From Erythroxylum novogranatense (taxonomy: Eukaryota; Streptophyta; Magnoliopsida; Malpighiales; Erythroxylaceae): a DNA stretch of 64,000 nucleotides. The notes below the pieces were generated by a model that was given only the letters and a program-made list of their open reading frames with translations, had not been told where the DNA came from and ran no database searches. Made by a program: the position numbers and the translations under genes. Numbering within the stretch: the first letter of the stretch is position 1; each line of letters begins with the position of its first letter. This document shows, in pieces, positions 30,181 through 42,800 of this stretch. The stretch lies in assembly GCA_029891385.1 (NCBI GenBank), contig CM057229.1, forward strand, positions 5,551,001 to 5,615,000. Direction: 5' to 3'.

Positions 30181-30819
30181 TAACCAATGTTATGAATACC
30201 GTATCGAACTTCATCTTGGATTGGGCTCGAAGCAATCAGATTTGGTATCGGTTAGATCGAATCGTACTGCTTAGGATATTTTAAATTTATAAAATAGTCC
30301 ATAAACTTTTTAAAATTTGCAAAATAGTCCATATTGATATATTATACAGTTGTACTGTATACTTTACTAGTTTAGTGTTTACATCATCCATGCTTTCAAA
30401 AATCTTAATAATAAATAATAATGACAATTAATTTGAAATAACAATAATTTTAAATATTTTACATATAAATAATAACCACAATTAATATAAACAAAGACAA
30501 TCATCATCATACAATTATAAAACGATGAATAATACTAAGCATTTAAAATATTACAATCATACAATTTCATCATTATAATAAATAATATTACATATTTACA
30601 TCAAAAGATTCAAAACATCCGATAAAAAGAACAATAAATATTACAAAAGAGTTGATGACGAATAAGCAATCAAGTAGAAGTTGAACTCAAACAAAATATT
30701 ACATTTACATTACATACATATAATTTAACATAAACATCAATGACCAAATACAAGTAAAATTAAAAGAAGAGGAAAAATAAAACACGAAATTCAATCGTCG
30801 ATGGGCGGATACTGCTGAA

Positions 30820-33204
30820 TCAAGATCGACCTAATCGATCATTTGGTACAAAATCCTCATCATTGAGAGGAGCTCCATCATCATCATCATTCAAATTTAA
30901 TGCACCAAATGACATGTCAATGCTTTCCCATCCAAGATCATCTTTCACATTCAAATCACTCACATCAACCAAATTGGGTTCTTCAGAAACCCAATCCGCC
31001 AAAATATCAATATTATCAATCGCAATTGGATCATTTAAAGAACTTGTGCAACTAAGAGTCCTAGTAAACAATTACATTTAATTATTAGAAAATTATAAGA
31101 AATTATATCAAAATTAATAATGAAAATAACATACCTTTCCAGAAGCTTTAAATTGTAACGAACATAAATCAAGTCATTTAACCTCTTATGCTCCAATCTA
31201 TTCCTTTTCTTGGAATGGATAAATTCAAATGTGCTCCAGTTTCGTTCACACCCAGTTGCACTCATACATTGACTTAAAATTCGAATCGCAAATCTTCTCA
31301 ATTCTGGAACACTATATCCGAAAAGATCCCACCAAGCAACTGCAAGTTATAAGAAAACAAAAGTAGTGTTATAAATAAAATAAAGTGATAAATAATTTTC
31401 AACAAATAAGAAATAGGAAATAAGTAATACCTGGAGAAAGAAGTCATCTTTTTTTAATAGCGACCGACATTCCAAAATCTCCATAAGAGAACTTATAAGT
31501 CTCCATTTGTGTGGTTAAAATAACTTGCATTGAGTCATGAGGAACAATTGATGTAATTGTGATAAGCATTCCTCTACTAACTTCAGCTTGCTTTTCAACA
31601 TCCAGTTTAAAATACACACTAGGATTCAAAAATGCTCCAGCTACAAACAATGGAGAAGAAAGTTGTTTTCTCCTTCTCTCATTAATGATTGAGATATATG
31701 GTTGGTATAAAGAAGGCCTATTTTTCATATTGGCCTTGATTGCTTTCGTTGCTCTCTCCATAGCATCAAAAATATAACCCATTGTTGGCTTTTCTTCACT
31801 ATCAGCCAACCGAAGCACCCTCATCAAAGGCTCACAAACTCGGATAACGAATTGACATTGCGACCAAAATTTCTTATCTTCTAGTATGATACTACAAACC
31901 TCCATTCCAGCATTAGACCTAACATGCTGAGATGTAACCCACTTATCACTTGTAAATATTTGCCTTAACTCCTTCCTCGACGAAAGAAAAGACTGAAGTG
32001 ATAAGAAATTTGTTGCAAATCTTGTCACAGCAGGGCGACACAAATTCCTACCATTGGTAAATTCCCTTCTCATCAAATTTAAAACCCATGCACGATTATA
32101 AATAAATTTTGTCACCTTTTTTGCCTTCTGCATGGTCTCATCGAAAACAGGAAAATACCTAGGATTGCCTATATCCTTCAGTATTAAATCAATGCAATGT
32201 GCAACACAAGGAGTCCAAAAAAATGAATTATAGGTTCTCTGCAACCTTAGCCCTGCCGCTTTATAAGCGGAATCATTGTCAGCAATAAACTGAACAATGT
32301 TTTCCACCCCTACTTCATTCACAACTTGATCAAATATCCCAAACAAAGTATCAACAGCTCTAATCAGGCCAGATGCATCAATCGATTTTAAAAACATAGA
32401 GCCATTAAAACAATAAACCAAAAAATTTATAATAGGCTCTTGTCTCCTATTCGTCCAACCATCACACATAATTGAGCATCCATTAATATCCCAATTCACT
32501 CTTTTTTCAGCCAAATAAGTTCTCATTTCAGACACAACACAACTCAAAAGTTTACCTCTTAAGTCATCAATTGATGGCCCTTTATATCCTGGACCATAAG
32601 AGGCTATGGCATCTATCATAAGTTGATAATAATATGATTGATAATCATTAAATGACGAACCTGTATCATACCACCATCTAGCTACTGCCATATCCACATT
32701 ATGAGTCGCATCTCTTGTCTGCATTGCATTGCGAATTGAAGGTTGGGCTTCAAGAGTTGTTCCCGGTGCAAAGAAACCACACACCTGTCTTCTTCTCTTC
32801 CTCACATCAGATTCTTCAAGATTATGAGGTTGAGATGGAACACTACCACTACCACTTCCACCTTCATCATCTCCATAATCACCACGAAAATCAGGAAACG
32901 AACTTCCACTACCAATTTCAAAATTCAATCTTTCCCTTCTATCTTTCTCAATTTGATGTTCATCAAGCAATGTTTTCATCTGCCACTTCACATCATGACT
33001 TACTTTTTTACACGCTTCCACATCTCCTTTAACCCCAGCTAAATGCCTTTTCAATCAGGTGATTCCTCCACCTTTCAAATGCTTGTTACAAAACAAGCAA
33101 ATGGTATGATTCCTTTGACCGGGAACCACACCAGCGTGAGCCCAAGCTAGATCACTGTATCTTCCTGAACTAGGTTGATTGGGAGTATTTAAACTTTCTT
33201 CCAT
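30820..33204 (-). pseudogene. hAT transposase, two premature stops
   Basis: Three exons at 33204-31431, 31339-31135 and 31060-30820 join in frame at GT-AG introns, giving about 739 codons. The start has a BED zinc finger (WAHAG near the start, CLFCNKHLKG, LKRHLAG). A DUF659-type catalytic region follows at about 32650-32150 (CDGWTNRR, FIADNDSAYKAAG, TPCVAHCIDLILKDIG). The hAT C-terminal dimerisation motif is in exon 2 (CERNWSTFEFIHSKKRNRL). Exon 3 is an acidic tail. Stops are TGA at 33057-33055, within the BED finger, and TGA at 31446-31444, near the end of exon 1. Otherwise the 536-codon stretch between them is open, so inactivation looks recent relative to the neighbouring retroelements. 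Domestication is unlikely with these stops. Confidence 0.88.
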
Positions 33205-33255
33205 TTATCTGTACACAAAAATAAATAACACACAATTCCAGTACACAATGACAAT

Positions 33256-34385
33256 ATGCACAAAGCTAACAATTCAAAACATTCAACATATATAATAAGT
33301 AACACAAAATATACTCCAACAATTTGCAATTTCAACAATTACAAAACATACTTAATATCATTTCCATTCCCAACAATTTCCAATTCTAACAATTACAAAA
33401 CAACCATAATTCCATTTCTATTCAATTCATTCCCAACATTTTCCAATCCTAACTATTACAAAACAATCATAATTATATTCCATTATCAATCCATTTCCAT
33501 CAATTTCCAATCCTAACAATTATAAAACAATCATAATTCCATTTCCATTCAATCCATTCCCAACAATTTTTAATCCTAACAATTACAAAACATTCATAAT
33601 TTCATTTCCATTCATTCCATTTACAACAATTTCCAATCCTAACAATTACAAGACATTCATAATTTCATTTCCAAACAATCCATTCTCAACAATTTCCAAT
33701 CCTAACAATTACAAAACATTCATAATTCCATTTCCATTCATTCTATTCCCAACAATTTCCAATCCTAACAATTACAAAACATTCATAATTCCATTTCCAA
33801 ACAATCCATTCCCAACAATTTCCAATCCTAACAATTACAAAACATTCAATTCAATTCCATTCCAATTCAATTCCAATTCAATTTAATTTCATCACACATA
33901 ATTGAAAACATACTACAATCCTAACAATTACAAAACATTCATAATTCCATTTCCATTCAATCCATTCCCAACAATTTCCAATCCTAACAATTACAAAACA
34001 TTCACAATTTCATTTCCAAACAATCCATTCCTAACAATTTCCAATCCTAACAATTACAAAACATTCATAATTCCATTTCCATTCATTCCATTCCTAACAA
34101 TTTCCAATCGTAACAATTACAAAACATTCATAATTCTATTTCCAAAAAATCAATTCCCAACAATTTCCAATCCTAACAATTACAAAACATTCATAATTCC
34201 ATTTCCAAACAATCCATTCCCAGCAATTTCCAATCCTAACAATTACAAAACATTCATAATTCTATTTCCAAACAATCCATTGCCAGCAATTTCCAATCCT
34301 AACAATTATAAAACATTCAATTCAATTCCATTCCAATTTAATTCCAATTCAATTCAATTTCATCACACATAATTCAAAACATACT
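33256..34385. repeat. Tandem array of a 63-bp unit
   Basis: The unit contains AATTTCCAATCCTAACAATT, followed by ACAAAACATTCATAATTCC. Successive copies of TTCCAAT start at 33631, 33694, 33757 and 33820, exactly 63 bp apart, and the array continues after a partly diverged stretch near 33850-33900. As 63 is a multiple of three, frames stay open through the array, for example 33902-34372 with a 21-residue period. Low complexity and lack of any known motif argue against a real protein. It lies upstream of the hAT transposase start. Confidence 0.92.
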
Positions 34386-34860
34386 CCAATCCTAACAATT
34401 ACAAAACATTCATTATTCCATTTCCATTCAATCAATTTTCAATCCAAATTCCAATTCCAATTCCATTCATTCCATTCAATTCCAATTCAATTCCATTCTA
34501 ATTCAATTCAATTCCAATTCCATTCCATTCCAATTCAATTCCATTCCAATTCAATTCAATTCAATTCCATTCCATTCCAATTCAATTCAATTCCATGCAA
34601 TTCAATTCCATTCCAATCCAATTCAATTCCAATTCAATTCAATTCAATTCCAATTCCAATTCAATTCAAAACATACTCCAATCCTAACAATTACAAAACA
34701 TTCATAATTTCATTTCCATTCAATCAATTTTCAATCCAAATTCCAATTCCAATTCCATTCAATTCCAATTCAATTCAATTCCAATTCAATTCAATTCCAA
34801 TTTAATTTACATTCCAATTCAATTCCATTCCATTCCAATTCCCAAATATCCAAATTTATA
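34386..34860. repeat. Low-complexity ATTCC/AATTC repeat tract
   Basis: The DNA is almost entirely made of short permutations of CAATTC, CCATTC and CAATTCCA, with one piece of the 63-bp unit near 34680-34710. It looks like the decayed edge of the 63-bp array, produced by slippage. Confidence 0.85.
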
Positions 34861-35489
34861 CTTAACTAATTATTTATCAAAATTCAATACCCAAATATAA
34901 AAATGAATTACCATATAACAAATATTAACAATATGTCAATTAATGATTTAAGCTTTTTCAATTTTACCGATTTTATTATCAATTGTACAATTTTACATTT
35001 AATTATTTATTTCACATTTGATTATCAATTTTACAATTAAAATTAGGTTTAAATGTTAATTTGATTTTGATTATCAAACTCAATCTCAAATTCAATTGAA
35101 CAAATTAAAATTAAATCTCACTCATCAATAATTCAACAATTCATTTACAATGACCATTCTAAATTTATTTTCCAATGGAACATTCAGATCAATTCAATGC
35201 CAAAATCCAAAATCAACTTCCATAATCCAAAATGCCAAAAACCAAAATGCAAAATGCCAAGTTCACTTCAACCGAAATCACCTTCACCATTTATATTTTA
35301 CACAACTTCACTTCAACCGAAATCCATCATCATCCAAGTATCCAACACAACAACAGAAGCAATTTCCAACAACCACAAATCCATCATCATCCAATTTTTA
35401 ACCACAAATCTATCATCATCCAACAACCAACACAATGACAGAAGCAATTAATGTCAGAAATCCATGAAAAATAAAACAAAACATTCGGT

Positions 35490-35860
35490 CTTCACCGATC
35501 TGGGTCGATGCCGAGTCGGCTGGGGTTGACGTCGCGTGGAGGACGAGGGACAAGGCCGCGAAGGCTGCTGCTCACAGTGGGGTGTGCGGTAGATGGCGGA
35601 CGGTGGACCTCAGCAGGCGACGACGACTTTGGGAGGCGTCGACGAAGGTTGAAGACGACGATGCTAGGGCCACTCCACCACTCCAAGAGGACCAAGACAG
35701 AGAAGAAGAGGAGGCAGAGGAGGACGACGCGGCGATGGTGATGAGCGGCGACGCAGGCGGTGAGGGAGCAGCGACGATCTGAAAGGGAGAGAAGACGAAG
35801 AGAGATGTGAGACAATGAGAGGGAGAGTCCGAAGTCAGGGAGGGGGGATTTGATTTTTTA
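35490..35860 (-). other. GC-rich 5' region of the hAT element
   Basis: A sharp GC island of CGACG/GAGG words in otherwise AT-rich DNA. Frames on both strands are open here by composition alone (for example 35492-35815 minus and 35508-35741 plus), are Arg/Ser/Pro-rich and resemble no protein I know. By position it is probably the promoter or leader of the hAT element, or captured host DNA. Confidence 0.5.
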
Positions 35861-35989
35861 GGGTTTAATTTTAGTTTTTTACAAAATATTCCTTGTGTTT
35901 TAGGATTTTCCCGGAATGGTCTCGACATTTTACGGTACTGGTGGTACCGACCAAAATTTTGGACTGGTACATTTGCACCAATCATCTGT

Positions 35990-36268
35990 ACTAGATTCGA
36001 TCGATCGCAGACTGCAAATTAAATTGCATTGGATGTAATCTTTGTGAATTTCCTAAACTAGAATGAAAATGAAAAAAAATTTCATGGAAAACAACACCTC
36101 TGGTAGTAACATAACCTTTACTTTCAAGATCATATAGCTTGTAACCTTTTTGTCCCATAGAATGTCCCAAGTATATGCATCTTCTGGCTCTAACTGTAAA
36201 TTTGTCTTTTTGTGACTACACATCTGTAGAGAAACACAAACAACCAAAAAATCTAATAATATCATAGT
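35990..36268 (-). pseudogene. Old copia element: integrase C-terminal part
   Basis: The minus strand reads, with frame changes, FFGCLCFSTDV, then RARRCIYLGHSMGQKGYKLY and DLESKG, then VVFHEIFF. This is the classic C-terminal part of copia integrase. It continues directly from the integrase piece ending at 45450 once the gypsy element 36269-45449 and one copy of its target duplication are taken out. Confidence 0.85.
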
Positions 36269-38364
36269 TGTTGGACCCCGAATTTTTTATATGATGTTAT
36301 TAAGCATGAATTGTGTTAATTATGTGTTTATGCCTTAGTTTGATTAAATTGAGAGGATTATTGGATAATTAAGGTTTAATTGTGGTTAAGTGATAATTAA
36401 AAGGATAATATGTGTGAGGGCATTTTAGGAAGATTGCTTAAGTTGGAAAGGTTAAAGCCTTGTTAGGAAGGGCTTAATGGTCTTTGACTTAGGCTTAAAA
36501 GAAAGAATTAGAAAGGAAGAAGAGAATAGAAGAAGAAAAGAAAAGAAGAAAGGAGTTGCCGTAGGTGGAGGGAAGAAGACGAGAGAAATAGGATTTGCGA
36601 TCCAAGAGATTTTCTGACGGTTTGAAACAATTTCCAGGTAAGTTAGCTTCTTGTAATCTTGTTTCAGTAAGATTTAACCTTGGATTTGGGTTAAATGAAG
36701 TAGGATCGGTGGTTTTAGGATTTTAGGGCAAAAATGGTTAGATTTCGTGGGTTGATGTGTTTATGACTGATTTTGAGTTACTGTTGGGTTAGAAATGTAG
36801 TATAAGACATGATCTAAGGTTTAGATGTGATGTATTTGTGTTTGGGAGAGGATTGAAGTTGGAAAATGCTGGAAATCGGGTTTCGGAGTTGTTCTCCAGA
36901 CCCGCACGTCGCGTCGTGCGTATGAACACGCCGCGACGTGGAGTTCGTCGCGACGTATAATAATTAAATTCGCCGCGACGTGTCAGCAAAGATGATTTTT
37001 GGTATTTGGAGCATATCTTGAGGTGTAGATGTCCAATTGAGGTGATTTCAGATTCGCTGTGAACGAGAAATAGAGGGCCACAAGGTTTATGAAGAAGGGA
37101 AGTTCAGAATTAGCCTCTAAGGGTTTGAGATTTTAGGTGGAAGTCGAGTGGAGACTTTGAGTGCTTTTCTTTTTAGATTTTCAAGTTTATGAATATTTTC
37201 TTTAAATATTGATCGAATGGAAACTTGGTTTGTTTTAGGAAACCAAGCCGACCTGATTTCATTGCAAGAAGAAGGACATCAGTGAGTCGGATACTCATCG
37301 ATATTAGGTGGGTAATGTACTTATAGTTATTGTGTGACTAGGCAATTTCTTGCCTATGTATGAATATATGTTATATGTTATGTGTGTTTAAACATGATGA
37401 TTTGAATGATTTTGATTTCTTATACTTTGAAAGAATTATGAGAATGGATAGCATTAACTTTTGATTTTGAGCATGTTATGCCTCGACTTCGGTCATGACA
37501 TTTTGACTAAATGCAAAGTATAAAAGCATACCATATGATAAAATGATTATGAGCATGATTATGTGCTTTTTTTTGGGCGAGAGTGGAACCATTTAGTTCT
37601 TCATGTGCACGTCGACAAGAGCCTTCTCCCGGCTGCCCGCTTGTGGCCTATGGGATCCTAATGGACTCATTTCGTTCAGGGTGTAAACTTCGGTTTCTCC
37701 CTTTTGTTTCCATGGAACCCTCGAGCCATTGTGATGTGCATTGCATATGCGAATTATTCGTTGTGAAGCATACTTTGTGACATATTTGTGAGTTGAACTA
37801 ACTATGCTGAATGCGTGTATTGTTGGCTTAGCATGTAAGAGCTAGAATTGATGTAAGCACATATATAATATATATACATTCATATGCTTGAATTTGTGCT
37901 AATTGCCGATAGCTATAATTATATTAGCCACTGAGCTGCGTAGCTCAACCCATTATTTTCCTCCTCAGGTACAACTCAGGACATCAGTTCATCCTTGCCA
38001 GGCATCGAAAAACTCCGCAGTAGTTAGAGATCATTGTATTAAGTTAGTATTTTAGCTGGCCCCCGAGCATGTCATCATGGAGCATATTTCATGTATTTTG
38101 GATTTATAATTATTTGTATTATGTATGGTTGATAACACTTGTTGAACTTCTTTTGGATTGTAATGGCATGAAGCCCTTTGGCTTATGGGGTATTTATTGC
38201 ATAGATCGAATGATTGGGTGTATGATATTCGTGTGTAAAATTTTGCATGTGCGAATCGACTTTTGTATGGATGTTGGGATCGGGTCCGATGTTTTGTGTA
38301 GCCCGTCGCGGGTGCAGCCCGAGGGGCCACCTTGGGAATAGGGTTCCTGGGCCCGGGCCCAACA
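36269..38364 (+). repeat. Gypsy 5' LTR
   Basis: 2096 bp, TG...CA ends. It contains a possible splice donor (CAGGTAAGT near 36637) and a short GC-rich part of CGTCGCGACG words at about 36900-36980. It ends in the palindromic GGGCCCGGGCCC followed by AACA. Confidence 0.95.
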
Positions 38365-38368
38365 TGTT

Positions 38369-38381
38369 TGGTATCAGAGCC
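38369..38381 (+). promoter_or_regulatory. Gypsy primer-binding site
   Basis: TGGTATCAGAGCC, complementary to the 3' end of plant initiator tRNA-Met, four bases after the 5' LTR. This is the standard minus-strand priming site. Confidence 0.95.
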
Positions 38382-38539
38382 CTAGGTTTAGTGTCCTCGG
38401 CTTAGAATGCATATAGGATGGACTGTGGGATATATGATTAATTGTTGCATTGATTGATTTCATTAAGTGACATGCATATCATGCATACATGTAGATTGAC
38501 CAGTAGCTAATCCTTAGTGTTTACCTGTGAAGGAGTACG

Positions 38540-39800
38540 ATGCCACATCGTAGAAGGACACAAGGAATCCTGCAAGGATCGGTTGCACCGGACTCTCCGA
38601 CTAGAGAGGAGAGGACTGATGAGTCGGTAGCCCCAGGAAATGCTGAGGCTTCTGTAGGGTTAGGCAGTGAACCCATGCTGTCGCAGTCTCAGGAGTCGCC
38701 GGTTCCGCATGAGCCAGTGCCTCCACTTGATCCGAGGTTGTTCCAGGCCTTCACCCAGGCATTTGTTCAGGCTATGGGTCAGATGTCACAGCCTTCTATT
38801 TCAGCCCCAGCTCAGAAGGGGAGACGGTTTGATAGGTTGAGAAAGTATGGGGCAGTCGATTTCTTTGGGACATCAGATCCAGAAGAAGCCGAGACTTGGT
38901 TATGAAAGACTGAGAGAGTGCTGGATCAGATGGAGTGTGAGGATGACGAGAGAGTCATCTATGCTGCAAGTTTGCTTTAGGGAGATGCTCTACATTGGTG
39001 GGAGACCGTGCCAAGCAGTCAAATGAGACCCGTTGGGTTGTCCTGGAAGAACTTCTTGGCTGCTTTTAAGAAGAAGTATCTATCAGAGGTTTACATTCAG
39101 CAGAAGCAGAGGGAGTTCCTTAGTCTCACCCAGAGGGAGATGACGGTTAGTGAGTATGAGCGTCGGTTCACGCAGTTGGCGAGGTATGCTTCAGATCTGA
39201 TGCTGAGTGAGGCTGCTAGATGTCACCGGTTTGAGTCGGGTATGCACTTGGCTATCAGAGAGAAGGTGATATTGCAGAACTTCTGTGACTTCCAGCAATT
39301 AGTTGAGGCAGCTTTGACGGTGGAAAATATTGAGAATATCAAGAGCGAAGAACAAGAAGAGAAAGGGCAGAGAGCAGTTTAGGAGGAGGTAGCACTAGTA
39401 CTCCTATTCCAGACAGGAGTGCTAGGAGCTACCCTGTTCAGTATGAGGAGAGGAGCAGTGGTGCCAGTCGATCGAGACCGATGAGGACTTCTACTGTTTC
39501 TCACCAAGCCTCGACGGTGGGCGACAGTAGAAGGGGAGATGGAGACAAGTCATCCATCCCTAAGTGTGAGTATTGCGGCAATTTTCATGGTGGAGAGTGT
39601 TACCGATTGACGGGAGCATGTTTCAATTGTAGACAGAAAGGACACAGGGCCAGAGAGTGTCCTCAGTCGTCTAGGAGAGAGGGATCTCAGATGCAAGCGT
39701 CCAGGAGGCCAAAGACTGTGGGACAGAGGACTGTGACAGAAGTGGGTAGTTCTGATGCAGCCAAGAGAGTAGGTCTTCCAGGTAGACCCAGGGGGCAGGC
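38540..39800 (+). pseudogene. Gypsy gag, broken
   Basis: It begins at the ATG at 38540. The gag core (retrotrans_gag) follows with FFGTSDPEEAETWL, ALHWWE and FKKKYLSEVYIQQKQREFL. A zinc knuckle CFNCRQKGHRAREC (CX2CX4HX4C) is at 39619-39660, preceded by a further Cys-rich stretch (CEYCG). In-frame stops are TGA at 38903-38905 and TAG at 38978-38980, and a frameshift lies near 39380. The stops fit C-to-T changes of Arg and Gln codons. Gag forms the particle and binds the RNA. Confidence 0.9.
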
Positions 39801-42800
39801 ACCGGCTAGAGTGTTTGCAATGACTCGGGAGGATGCAGAGGCCACTCCAGATATTGTCACTGGTATGGCTAGATTATTTGTTGATGATGTGCTTGTTTTG
39901 ATTGATCTAGGTTCTACTCACTCGTTTGTTTCGTCGAGTAGACTTGTGTGTGATAGGCTTGTGAGCCCATTGGATATCCCGTTGATGGTGAGTACTCCAA
40001 TCGGCCAGTACATTGTGATTACTCAAGTGTATAGAGGCTGTGAGCTATATATTGGTAGAGCACGGTTGGTGGTAGATTTGATGCCACTGAAAATGAGAGG
40101 ATTAGATGTGATTTTAGGTATGGATACGTTGGAGAAGTACAATGCCCGTTTGGATTGTAAGCAGAAGACAGTGGAAGTTGATTTGGGTGATGGCAGAAGA
40201 GTGGTGTTTATCGGGGATGAAAAGGTGTCCGCCTGTAATTGTTTCATTGATAGCAGAAAAGATGATGAGGAAGGGTTGTGAGGCGTTTTTGGCCTTTGTG
40301 GTGGACACCAGGGCAGATAGAGGGAAGCTGGAGGATATTCCAGTAATCAGAGAATTCTCAGATGTCTTTCCCGAGGAATTGCCAGGACTACCGCCGCCTA
40401 GGAAAATTGAGTTCCTTATTGAGCTCTTCTCAGGTACTGCACCGATTTCAATTCCGCCCTACCGGATGGCTCCGGTAAAATTGAAAGAGCTTAAGGAGCA
40501 GTTAGAGAAGATGTTGGAGAAAGGGTACATTAGACCAAGTTCTTCACCTTGGGGAGCTCCGGTTCTTTTTGTGAAGAAGAAAGATGGATCGTTGAGGATA
40601 TGTGTGGACTATCGGAAGTTGAATCAAGTTACTGTGAAGAACAGGTATCCGCTTCCTCGCATTGATGATTTGTTTGATCAATTGCAAGGGGCGAAAGTCT
40701 TCTCTAAGATAGACTTGAGATCGGGTTACCATCAGTTGAGGATTAAGGAGTTGGATGTGCCGAAGACTGCTTACAGGATTCGGTATGGGCATTTTGAGTT
40801 TCTAGTTATGCCTTTCGGATTGACGAATGCTCCTGCAGCTTTTATGGATTTGATGAATCGGGTCTTTAAGCCACTCTTGGACCAATTTATCATTGTCTTC
40901 ATTGATGATATATTGGTTTATTCCAAGAGAGATCGGGAGCATGAAGAGCATTTGAGGATTTCTTTGGAGACTTTGAGGAGGAATGAGTTGTATGCCAAAT
41001 TCGATAAATGCGAATTTTGGCTGAGGGAAGTTGCATTTCTTGGACATGTGATTTTAGAACAGGGAGTGCATGTGGATCCAAAGAAGATAGAAGCTGTGGT
41101 GAATTGGGAAGCCCCGAAGAATGTCGCAGAAGTGAGGAGTTTTCTGGGTTTGGCAGGTTACTACAGGAGGTTTGTGGAGGGATTCTCTATGATATCCGCT
41201 CCGATGACGAAGTTGTTGAGGAAAAATCAGAAGTTTGTTTGGAGTGATGAGTGTCAGAGGAGCTTCGAGGAGCTCAAGCACAGGTTGACGAGTGCTCCGA
41301 TTCTGGTTTTGCCTTCTGGAGATGAGGGCTATACCGTGTATAGTGATGCTTCGAGGAAGGGTCTTGGCTGTGTTTTGAGCTGGGAGATCGGGTGATTGCT
41401 TATGCTTCGAGGTAGTTGAAGCCGTATGAGTTGAATTATTCGACGCATGATTTGGAGTTAGCAGTTGTGATCTTTGCCTTGAAGATTTGGAGACATTACC
41501 TGTATGGAGTTCGGACGAGGATCTTTACCGATCATAAGAGCCTTAAGTATTTGTTGAGCCAGAAGGAATTGAATTTGAGACAGCGACGATGGATAGAGTT
41601 GCTTAAGGATTATGATTTACTGATTGAGTATCATCCGGACAAGGCCAATGTAGTGGCGGATGCTTTGAGTAGGAAGTCTTCGATTGCTCATGTTCGGACA
41701 GTTTATCTTCCTTTATTGGAAGAGATGGCCAAGCTTAAGATAAGCTTCAAGCAGGAAGAGCCGGATTGTCTTCTGGCTAATTTTCGAGTGGGACCGATGC
41801 TAAAGGAAAAGGTTAGAGTATTGCAGGCTCAAGATGCAGATTTGAGCAAGCTTCGAGATGAAATTCGGAATGGCAAGACTTCTGAAATAGAGGTGAGGGA
41901 TGATGGGCTTATGACAGCGAGCAACAGGCTATATATCCCGGATGTGCAGGTAGTTAAGGATGAGACTCTGGATGAGGCACACAATGCGCCTTATGCCATG
42001 CAGCCAGGTAGCACCAGGATGTACAGAGATTTGAGAGAGCATTTTTGGTGGAAGGGCATGAAGAGGGATGTAGCAGAGTTTGTGAGCAAGTTTCTAGTGT
42101 GTCAGCAAGTCAAGGCTGAACACCAGGCACCTTCAGGCATGTTGAGGCCATTGTCCATCCCGAAATGGAAGTGGCAAAGAGTGACCATGGATTTTCTGAT
42201 GGGTTTGCCTAAGACCAGTAGGAGGCACGATGCCATTTGGGTTATTGTGGATCGGTTGACGAAGTCAGCTCATTTTCTGGCGATTAAGTAGACTGATTCT
42301 TTGCATGTACTAGCAAAGAAGTATATTGATGAGATAGTGAGGTCGCATGGGATTTCGGATTCGATTGTGTCTGATAGAGACCCTCGGTTTACTTCGAGAT
42401 TTTGGGAGAGTTTGCAGGAAGCTTTGGGGACTAAGCTGCATTTTAGTACGGCTTTTCATCCTCAGACGGATGGTCAATCTGAGAGGACCATTCGGACTCT
42501 TGAGGGGATGCTCAGGGCATGTGTGATGGATTTTAAGGGAGCTTAGGATGAACATTTGCCGTTGGTTGAATTTGCTTATAATAATTCGTACCATTCGAGC
42601 ATCCAGATGGCTCCATATGAGGCTTTGTATGGGAGGAGATGTAGGACTCCGATCTGTTGGGATGAAGAAGGAGAGAGGAAACTGGTAGGACCAGAATTGA
42701 TTCAGACGACAGTTGAGAAAGTTAATTTGGTTAAGCAGCGGCTTAAGGCAGCACAGGAAGGATGAAGAGTTACATTGATGCACACCGAAAGGAGATGGAG

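Larger units (their letters stand above)
30186..35985 (-). mobile_element. hAT transposon with transposase gene (ends approximate)
   Basis: The transposase gene (33204 to 30820) lies inside a segment that splits the old copia element: copia integrase is read up to about 35990 and again from about 30180. From the 5' side the segment has a GC-rich start (about 35490-35980), low-complexity and tandem repeats, then the three-exon transposase. I could not identify clear terminal inverted repeats. A weak 6-of-8 match, taaccaat near 30181 and gcaccaat near 35976, may be the target duplication. The limits are therefore inferred from the copia breakpoints. Confidence 0.55.

Noticed and set aside
33902..34372. 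156-codon plus-strand ORF with 21-residue repeats
   Set aside because: It is the translation of the 63-bp tandem array, which keeps any stop-free frame open. There are no splice or protein-family signs.
35492..35985. Overlapping Arg/Ser/Pro-rich ORFs on both strands
   Set aside because: The GC-rich composition lowers stop frequency in all frames. Nothing resembles a protein family.
38052..38365. Overlapping ORFs in the gypsy LTRs (also at 45137-45481)
   Set aside because: They appear in both LTR copies, contain no retroelement domain, and lie in untranslated LTR sequence.
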